Part shown: positions 1 to 4,403 of the stretch, one piece after another
Numbering within the stretch: position 1 is the first letter of the stretch
Layout of the letters: every line of letters starts with the position of its first letter
Source: CAYHOI01 sp964358175
GTDB lineage: Bacteria > Margulisbacteria > Riflemargulisbacteria > GWF2-35-9
DNA length: 7,195 nt
Direction of reading: 5' to 3'
NCBI GenBank assembly: GCA_964358175.1
Contig: CAYHOI010000093.1
Span: forward strand, 1-7,195
Program-made: the position numbers and the translations under genes
Notes under the pieces: model-generated
Database searches by the model: none
Told to the model about the DNA's origin: nothing
The model's input: only the letters and a program-made list of their open reading frames with translations

Positions 1-74
1 TTCTTTCTCTTGACCAGCGGTATCTTGAAGCTGTCCTCATCATTGATCAGCTGGCAACTTTGACGGAACCCTGA
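1..74 (+). CDS. Possible C-terminal tail of a gene entering from the left edge
   Basis: From base 3 this frame is open to a TGA at 72-74 and reads as a plausible C-terminus, ending in a charged/hydrophobic amphipathic helix (RYLEAVLIIDQLATL then TEP). Only 23 residues are inside the window, so no family can be named. It would end tail-to-tail with the minus-strand ORF that stops at 47, with a 28-base overlap. The competing reading is that the minus-strand gene continues through this stretch after a frameshift, because a third minus-strand frame is also open here (…LINDEDSFKIPLVKRK). The protein-like composition favours the plus reading slightly. Sequence left of the window would settle it. 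Confidence 0.33.
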   Translation, partial: LSLDQRYLEAVLIIDQLATLTEP

Positions 75-256
75 TACCCAAGCGCTTGTTTATTGCGAAG
101 CGTATTTTCAATAATGTCTTTCACCTGAACAGCTGAAAACGTGTAGGCAACAAAAATCAACATGCTGAGAAGAACTTTTGAACACATAATAATACGTTTA
201 TTGTACTGCATTTGCTGTGTTTTGGAATCAAAGTACGCTTTTTTTGAGCAGGGCAA
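47..256 (-). CDS. Small exported or membrane-anchored hypothetical protein (69 aa), possibly a truncated gene
   Basis: The product has a basic N-terminal stretch (residues 1-24), one hydrophobic segment at about 25-43 (CSKVLLSMLIFVAYTFSAVQ) resembling a signal peptide or anchor, and a short mature part ending at a TGA. The mature part (VKDIIENTLRNKQALGYQG) is reminiscent of the first helix and strand of periplasmic LolA/RseB-like proteins, where a helix leads into a YxG strand. If so, the gene is broken, because such proteins are about 200 residues or longer. That resemblance is inference only. The start chosen is a TTG at 256-254, because AGAGGTG (plus-strand CACCTCT, 265-271) sits 8 bases upstream. 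ATG codons at 211 and 187 lack a Shine-Dalgarno sequence, although starting at 187 would give a more standard signal peptide. It has its own promoter, divergent from comF. Confidence 0.45.
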   Translation of the reverse strand: MPCSKKAYFDSKTQQMQYNKRIIMCSKVLLSMLIFVAYTFSAVQVKDIIENTLRNKQALGYQGSVKVAS

Positions 257-283
257 TGGGCGTACACCTCTATGTTCCCCTAA

Positions 284-313
284 ATTATCTAATTATACAT
301 AATCCAGAATCAA
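284..313 (-). promoter_or_regulatory. Predicted sigma70-like promoter for the small minus-strand gene
   Basis: Read on the minus strand, TTGATT (313-308) is followed after 18 bases by GATAAT (289-284). An additional TATAAT lies at 297-292 but has no -35 at a sensible distance. Expected start of transcription is near 277, giving a short leader that contains the AGAGGTG ribosome-binding site at 271-265. Confidence 0.5.
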
Positions 314-317
314 ATAA

Positions 318-347
318 TTGAGGAAATACATAAAAACCCACTATACT
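318..347 (+). promoter_or_regulatory. Predicted sigma70-like promoter of comF, giving a leaderless mRNA
   Basis: TTGAGG (318-323), an 18-base spacer and TATACT (342-347). The -10 element ends 7 bases before the A of the comF ATG at 355, so transcription should begin at or within a base or two of the start codon, and no Shine-Dalgarno sequence exists. The -35 element is only 4 bases from the -35 of the divergent minus-strand promoter, so one bound regulator could affect both. Confidence 0.62.
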
Positions 348-354
348 ATAGACC

Positions 355-984
355 ATGTCCCTGCTATCCCTTCTTTTTCCGCAAAAATGTGTCAGTTGTG
401 GCACCCACTCGAAAGAACCGTTCTGTGAGGCTTGTCGGCCAAAATCTGTGGAGCCACTCGAATTCCAGAAGGGACGATGGTATCTCTACCCCTATGAAGG
501 GCCCCTTCGCAAACTGATTCACTTTCATAAGTTTAGACAGCGTAGAGACTGGGCTAAAACGTACCTGACACCTATTCTTCCCCAAAAATGGCTTTCACAG
601 TTTGATATCATTTTGCCTGTACCTTGTCATTGGGTACGGCTCCTTCAAAGAGGTTTTCATCATCTCAATGATATTTTTCGACCATGCCCCACCCTCAACG
701 TTTCCCTTCTTAAACGAAAAAAATACACGGGGTACCTTCACAAAATGACGCGATCACAACGATTTCAGATTCTTAAAAATGCATTTACCCTTAGATGCCC
801 TGAAACGCTTAGGGGTAAGTCGATTCTTGTCGTGGATGACATTTATACAACCGGTGCTACCTGTGTGGAGCTCACCAAAACGCTATCCAGTTGCTCTCCT
901 CTATCTGTTACATGGCTCTTTCTTTCTCACGCAGGAATCAGTCGCTCTTCCTTGAAATCTCATGGTAAACTGCAGGAACAATGA
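355..984 (+). CDS. comF: ComF family protein (phosphoribosyltransferase-like, zinc finger N-terminus)
   Basis: This is a complete ComF/GntX-type protein of 209 residues, close to the usual family size. The N-terminus carries a four-cysteine zinc-binding knuckle, Cys12-x2-Cys15 and Cys24-x2-Cys27. The C-terminal half is a type I phosphoribosyltransferase fold with the PRPP-binding loop ILVVDDIYTTGAT at 157-169. The RGF motif (99-101) and the conserved stretch leading to NAF (about 128-144) also match the family. ComF proteins are cytoplasmic and are needed for DNA uptake in naturally competent bacteria, probably in handling incoming single-stranded DNA. In many genomes without other competence genes the exact reaction is unknown, and no competence genes are visible here. 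The ATG at 355 is right for the family N-terminus and lacks a ribosome-binding site, in keeping with leaderless transcription. The gene's TGA overlaps the ATG of the radical SAM gene (ATGA, 981-984), so the two are co-transcribed and probably translationally coupled. Confidence 0.92.
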   Translation: MSLLSLLFPQKCVSCGTHSKEPFCEACRPKSVEPLEFQKGRWYLYPYEGPLRKLIHFHKFRQRRDWAKTYLTPILPQKWLSQFDIILPVPCHWVRLLQRGFHHLNDIFRPCPTLNVSLLKRKKYTGYLHKMTRSQRFQILKNAFTLRCPETLRGKSILVVDDIYTTGATCVELTKTLSSCSPLSVTWLFLSHAGISRSSLKSHGKLQEQ

Positions 985-2702
985 CGGCGAAACAAATCAA
1001 GCGATTCCTGAGTCAAAATCTCCTCAAGGTCAAGCAGCCAGCACAATACGTTGGCAATGAAATGAACGTCATGAAAAAGCCTTGGGCTCGATCACATACC
1101 AAGGTCTGTCTCCTTTATCCCGATCGTTACGAAGTGGGGATGAGTAATCTTGCCATTCAACTTTTCTATGACTTAATCAATCGCCACTCCTCGCATTTGC
1201 TCGAACGAGCCTTCATTCCTGATGACGATATGACCGCGCTTCTTCTTGCCCATCAGATCCCGCTGTTTTCACTGGAGAGCAAACGCCCTCTCACGGATTT
1301 TGATGTTTTGGCGATTTCAGTGTCAACAGAACTCAGCTATACCAATACGCTTCTCGCCATGGAGCTTTCTGGAATTGCGTTCCATGCCAAGCAAAGGCTG
1401 GCGAGCGACGAGATTCCTATTATTATCGCAGGGGGAGGCGGGGTAGCCAATCCTCTGCCCATGAGCCTTTTTTTTGATGGCTTTGTCATCGGAGATGGCG
1501 AAAATGTTCTCGAAGAAATTTGTGACATCATCTACGATCTGAAAATCAAAAAGGGCTTTGGGAAAATCGAGATCCTTACACGGCTTAATGAATTGGAATA
1601 TCTCTATCTCCCCCTGTTCCATGATTCGAATAAAATCGTCAAACGTCACCACTTCAAGGATTTCGCTGCCAAACACTACCTCACCAAACCCCTGGTTCCG
1701 CTGCTCAAAGTGGTACATGATCGATTCAGCATTGAGATCATGAGAGGATGTCCCCGAAAATGTCGGTTTTGCCAAGCCTCCTATATGAGCAAGCCTATTC
1801 GCGTAAAACCGATGGAATCACTCACCGCTCAAGCACATGCCATCATAGAAAACACCGGATACGGCGAGCTCTCCCTGTCCTCCCTCAGCTCTAGTGACTA
1901 TCCTCGGCTGGTTAAGCTTATTCAAGTCTTACAAGAGCATTGTGAGGCGCGGCAAGTGGTTCTTAGTTTGCCCTCTGTTCGCATGGATTCTCTTTCTGAA
2001 GACCTATCCATCATGACCAATAAGATTCGTCAGTCAGGCGTCACCTTAGCTCCGGAAGCCGGCAGTCAGTTTTTGAGAGACGTTCTGAGCAAGGACATTA
2101 CCGAGGAGGATATTTTTCGCACCGTTCTCACAGCTGCGAAAAATAGCAAGAAGAGTATCAAGCTCTATGCCATGATCGGACTTCCGCGAGAAGAACAGGC
2201 CGACCTAGAAGCCCTTATCGATCTCGCCTATCGACTCATTGAGCACATCAAGCCTCTTAAAAATAAGCTGACGATTAATGTTTCCAATTTCGTCCCCAAG
2301 CCCTACACCCCGTTCCAATGGGTATCTCAGGCAGACATCCCTACGCTCACCACCAAACTCAATTATCTGAAAGCCAATCTGCGCCATCCTCAGCTCGAAT
2401 TCAGATGGACAGATCCGCAAGTAAGCATTATCGAAGGTGCACTAAGTCGGGGTGACGAGAAAACCGGAGCTCTTATTTTGGCGGCTTATCAACAAGGTGC
2501 TCGTTTTGATGCGTGGTATGATCACTTCTCGTTTTCAAGCTGGCAAAAAGCAGCGCAGCAAATCGGGTTCGATCTGAACCAGCCACTGAAGCCCAAACCC
2601 ACCGACGAACCTCTTCCCTGGGAATTCATTGATATGGGCATCCCTCGTGAGCGACTTCTTCAAGAGTACGAAGAATCGTTAGCGGTTAACCGCATGTCGT
2701 GA
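981..2702 (+). CDS. Radical SAM protein, TIGR03960-like, with N-terminal B12-binding-like domain
   Basis: The 573-residue product has two parts. Residues about 15-240 form a cobalamin-binding-like Rossmann domain, with the family start (KQPAQYVGNE), the PDRYEVGMSN motif at 47-56, FSLESKRPL at 96-104, TELSYTN at 116-122 and GDGE at 171-174. The radical SAM core follows, with the [4Fe-4S] motif Cys257-x3-Cys261-x2-Cys264 (RGCPRKCRFC), then APEAG and the MIGLP segment. It ends with LPWEFIDMGIPRERLLQEYEESL. This matches the TIGR03960 group of uncharacterised radical SAM proteins, whose substrate is unknown. In that family this final motif is usually followed by a short cysteine-rich CxxC-type end, and often by a fused or adjacent DUF2344 (TIGR03936) protein. 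Here the protein stops about 7 residues after the motif, and no DUF2344 partner is in the window. The ATG overlaps the comF stop. An AGGA at 974-977 is too close to be a strong ribosome-binding site, so coupling to comF translation is likely. Confidence 0.88.
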   Translation: MTAKQIKRFLSQNLLKVKQPAQYVGNEMNVMKKPWARSHTKVCLLYPDRYEVGMSNLAIQLFYDLINRHSSHLLERAFIPDDDMTALLLAHQIPLFSLESKRPLTDFDVLAISVSTELSYTNTLLAMELSGIAFHAKQRLASDEIPIIIAGGGGVANPLPMSLFFDGFVIGDGENVLEEICDIIYDLKIKKGFGKIEILTRLNELEYLYLPLFHDSNKIVKRHHFKDFAAKHYLTKPLVPLLKVVHDRFSIEIMRGCPRKCRFCQASYMSKPIRVKPMESLTAQAHAIIENTGYGELSLSSLSSSDYPRLVKLIQVLQEHCEARQVVLSLPSVRMDSLSEDLSIMTNKIRQSGVTLAPEAGSQFLRDVLSKDITEEDIFRTVLTAAKNSKKSIKLYAMIGLPREEQADLEALIDLAYRLIEHIKPLKNKLTINVSNFVPKPYTPFQWVSQADIPTLTTKLNYLKANLRHPQLEFRWTDPQVSIIEGALSRGDEKTGALILAAYQQGARFDAWYDHFSFSSWQKAAQQIGFDLNQPLKPKPTDEPLPWEFIDMGIPRERLLQEYEESLAVNRMS

Positions 2703-2711
2703 CTCGTAAAT

Positions 2712-2740
2712 TTGATTAATTATCTTATTTCAGCTATACT
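2712..2740 (+). promoter_or_regulatory. Predicted sigma70-like promoter of the Met/His-rich membrane protein gene
   Basis: TTGATT (2712-2717), an ideal 17-base spacer and TATACT (2735-2740). It lies in the 65-base gap after the radical SAM stop, so the next gene has its own start of transcription near 2747. A weak dyad, ATAC-N6-GTAT (2736-2749), overlaps the -10 and start site and could be an operator, but it is short enough to arise by chance. Confidence 0.62.
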
Positions 2741-2776
2741 GCAAGGTATCCGTTAAAAAGAAAGGGTGTGAGAAAA

Positions 2777-3091
2777 ATGGGATTTTGTTTGATAGCCGTT
2801 TTTGGGGTATTAGGGTTTGCGTATTTGATCTGGATTCTGGCAAACAAGGAGAATGGAACGCTAAAGCTCATCGGGCAGGTGATTTCGATTCTCTTAGTCG
2901 TTGCCATTATTCTGGCGGGAGTTTCCGGTAATTATCGGGGGCATTATTATGGTCATCCGATGAAGAGTGGTTGCATGATGAACACTCATCAAGGCATGGA
3001 TATGAGGGAAAAGCACATGATGGACGTGAAAGATATGAAGAATATGATGCATGGGACTGAAGGCAAAGAATCCTCTCCTGAGAAAAAGTAG
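2777..3091 (+). CDS. Small two-TM membrane protein with Met/His-rich, possibly metal-binding tail
   Basis: About 104 residues starting from the ATG at 2777. An in-frame GTG at 2768 would add three residues (MRK), but it lies only two bases after the GAAAGGG ribosome-binding-like run at 2760-2766, whereas the ATG is 10 bases from it. Numbered from the GTG, hydrophobic helices cover about residues 5-25 and 33-52, joined by a short polar loop. The tail from 53 to 107 holds ten Met, five His and a Cys (H59, H63, C69, H74, H83, H95; paired Met at 70/71, 84/85 and 93/94) and ends in a charged KESSPEKK segment. Met/His clusters of this kind bind Cu(I) or Ag(I) in known copper-handling proteins, so a copper role is a reasonable inference, not a family assignment. 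With two helices both ends should face the same side; which side is not clear. It is a single-gene unit with its own promoter and terminator. Confidence 0.75.
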   Translation: MGFCLIAVFGVLGFAYLIWILANKENGTLKLIGQVISILLVVAIILAGVSGNYRGHYYGHPMKSGCMMNTHQGMDMREKHMMDVKDMKNMMHGTEGKESSPEKK

Positions 3092-3110
3092 ACACACGTA
3101 AACTGACTGC

Positions 3111-3147
3111 AAAGGGCGAATCTGTCAGGGGTTTCGCCCTTTTGATT
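3111..3147 (+). terminator. Rho-independent terminator after the Met/His-rich gene
   Basis: A perfect 10-base stem, AAAGGGCGAA (3111-3120) with TTCGCCCTTT (3133-3142), encloses a 12-base loop. On the plus strand the stem runs into a short T-rich tail (TTTTGATTT). On the minus strand the A/T symmetry of the stem base could also slow polymerase, only 6 bases past the stop of the convergent 300-residue ORF. It may therefore serve both genes, though the plus-strand tail is better. Confidence 0.85.
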
Positions 3148-3152
3148 TGGGG

Positions 3153-4055
3153 TTATTCCTCGCCAATCACCAACCAGTCCATGCTCTTATTGCCTTTCGT
3201 TTTGATGGTTTCAATGATTTCAAGTGCCTTCTCTTTTACGTCATGGGTTAGATTCGGATTTGCCAGAAAGGTTCTACGATAGAGGATATATTTTTCACCA
3301 ATACGCTCGATGGCATTATAATGAACATCCTCAAATTCATTACGCAACAGGCGTACATGCTCTTCTAAAAACCCATACGTGTCTTTGTCCCAATTTACAG
3401 CCAGCTGATCCAGGAAGGGCTTGGATAAATGGACGGTATCCGCTACAGGCTCAATCTCTACCGTAGTTGTTCGTCTACGAACTTGTCCCAAACTATCCCG
3501 TTGAACCCAGCGAACGGTGATGGTTTGAATGCCGGTTGTTTTATTAGTCACAATGCCTTTATGGGGGCTGTATGGGCTATCGCCAATCATACTGTCGACA
3601 ATGGCAATGGCGTATGGCTGATCAGGAGAAAAAAGTAAGTCCTGGAAGGTCAGTGTTTTCCCCGGCTGATATCCGGCGACTTTGAGAGCCTGTATTTCCT
3701 TTTTGTAATAAGGTATCGCGTCCAGTTTTACCTCTTCTTGCGTCTTTTGGTTAAGCTTGTTCAGTTTCGCTTTTGCAACATCTTCATTTTTATCTAAAAT
3801 TGCCAAGAACTTTGAGTTAAACTCCTTATCGTCTGGATTGAGGTCAAAGATTTTGGACTCCAATTCATAGGGAAGCACATATAAATCAGAAATAATTTTT
3901 GTGATACCCACATTTCCCAATGCATGGGAAATGGTCATGCCCTGAACCGCTTCAGCTAACGCGGCGTATCCCGCGTTTATAAAAAGAGTAGGTTCCCCTA
4001 GACTGTTGTAATGAACTCCCACCATGGCGTTCGGATCATAAGTTCCGGAATTCAC
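3153..4055 (-). CDS. Hypothetical protein, 300 aa, unrecognised; front end possibly broken
   Basis: I do not recognise this protein. From a GTG at 4055 it is mixed alpha/beta and soluble: no signal peptide, and no clear membrane segment apart from moderately hydrophobic stretches. A lysine/glutamate-rich helical stretch lies near residues 75-130, followed by a beta-rich arginine region (QVRRRTTTVEIEP) and a charged helical end. It ends in SMDWLVIGEE. The GTG start has no ribosome-binding site. The frame stays open 18 codons further upstream, back to a TAG at 4112-4110, but contains no ATG, GTG or TTG start there. The upstream codons read like protein (SPVQFNRAF). A 23-codon ATG ORF in the neighbouring frame ends in a GTGA overlap with this GTG. 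Either that ORF is a coupled leader, or one base has been gained or lost and the real N-terminus is in the other frame. Composition throughout the body is protein-like, so the bulk is a genuine coding region. It is converging on the Met/His gene and lies downstream of the phosphorylase on the same strand. Confidence 0.7.
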   Translation of the reverse strand: MNSGTYDPNAMVGVHYNSLGEPTLFINAGYAALAEAVQGMTISHALGNVGITKIISDLYVLPYELESKIFDLNPDDKEFNSKFLAILDKNEDVAKAKLNKLNQKTQEEVKLDAIPYYKKEIQALKVAGYQPGKTLTFQDLLFSPDQPYAIAIVDSMIGDSPYSPHKGIVTNKTTGIQTITVRWVQRDSLGQVRRRTTTVEIEPVADTVHLSKPFLDQLAVNWDKDTYGFLEEHVRLLRNEFEDVHYNAIERIGEKYILYRRTFLANPNLTHDVKEKALEIIETIKTKGNKSMDWLVIGEE

Positions 4056-4123
4056 GAAAGCACGATTGAATTGAACAGGGCTGTTTGCGATGTCGCAACT
4101 GGGATTTTGCTAATTTTCAGCAT
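4052..4123 (-). CDS. 23-codon ORF overlapping the front of the 300-aa frame (leader peptide or frame-shifted N-terminus)
   Basis: ATG at 4123 to TGA at 4054-4052, encoding MLKISKIPVATSQTALFNSI then VLS. The stop overlaps the GTG of the 300-residue frame as GTGA. A -1 shift anywhere between about 4109 and 4055 would fuse it to that frame, since no stop intervenes there. I see no classical X-XXY-YYZ slippery heptamer, so programmed frameshifting is not supported. A mutation or sequencing error, or translational coupling, are the alternatives. The ribosome-binding site is weak (GGGTAGAT just before ATG). It reads like a natural N-terminus (basic start, then beta-strand-like residues). Confidence 0.35.
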   Translation of the reverse strand: MLKISKIPVATSQTALFNSIVLS

Positions 4124-4278
4124 ATCTACCCACAAGCAACCTTATTAACCACGAACCCCGCTGACTTTAGCAGCTGCGCGGACTCCATGATATACTCATA
4201 GAAAAGGTTCCAATTGGCTGACAGGATGTCCACCACTCTGAACAAACAGGGTTGCTGATAAGTAGTTTGCCTAGCTCA

Positions 4279-4316
4279 GTCCTGCTAAGTGAGCGTCCTT
4301 CGCCATAGCTCAGGAC
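4279..4316. repeat. Palindromic repeat element, REP-like (TCCTTCG…GCTCAGGA type)
   Basis: Outer arms GTCCTG (4279-4284) and CAGGAC (4311-4316) are exact complements. A nested pair, GTCCT (4295-4299) and AGGAC (4312-4316), shares the right arm. TAGCTCAG occurs twice (4272-4279 and 4306-4313). The CCTTCG…GCTCAGG arrangement resembles widely dispersed intergenic palindromes of many bacterial genomes. No transposase is present here. Confidence 0.5.
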
Positions 4317-4352
4317 CCAAGACGAAGCAAAACCGTAAATCAATTTTAGTAG

Positions 4353-4358
4353 AGTATA
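4353..4358 (-). promoter_or_regulatory. Possible -10 element for the 300-aa unit (weak)
   Basis: TATACT on the minus strand, identical to the -10 boxes of the two plus-strand promoters in this window. The bases 16-18 upstream are T-rich (TTTCTT) but a poor -35 match. If used, it would give a leader of over 200 bases that includes the palindromic repeat. Otherwise the downstream ORFs depend on readthrough from the phosphorylase gene. Confidence 0.22.
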
Positions 4359-4403
4359 AAAGCATTCGAAGTGGCAAGAAAAAGTGGCCCTTTACCTGTT
4401 GAA

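Larger units (their letters stand above)
4124..4403. other. Intergenic region between phosphorylase gene and 300-aa frame
   Basis: About 280 bases without a convincing gene. It contains a palindromic repeat at 4279-4316 and a TATACT at 4358-4353 on the minus strand. A minus-strand open frame runs from a GTG at 4236 to a TAG at 4126 (36 residues, with VDILSANWNLFYEYIMES near its start). That frame is protein-like in composition but has no ribosome-binding site and no recognisable family; it may be a decayed gene remnant. I see no tRNA, and no terminator hairpin with a T-run after the phosphorylase stop. Confidence 0.5.

Noticed and set aside
1323..1775. 150-residue minus-strand open frame
   Set aside because: It lies wholly antisense to the well-supported radical SAM gene and shows no family motifs.
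2894..3112. Minus-strand His-rich open frames opposite the small membrane protein
   Set aside because: Their His content is simply the complement of the ATG-rich Met tail; the plus-strand gene has promoter, two TM helices and terminator.
3224..3638. Two plus-strand open frames opposite the 300-residue protein
   Set aside because: Both are antisense, have no ribosome-binding site, and have less protein-like composition than the minus-strand frame.
4052..4123. Programmed -1 frameshift joining the 23-codon ORF to the 300-residue frame
   Set aside because: No slippery heptamer in the right phase and no evident downstream stem-loop; coupling or an indel is simpler.
4261..4330. Possible tRNA-like fold around GCTCAG repeats
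   Set aside because: No anticodon arm, T-loop GGTTCGA-type sequence or acceptor stem could be assembled; it is better explained as a palindromic repeat.
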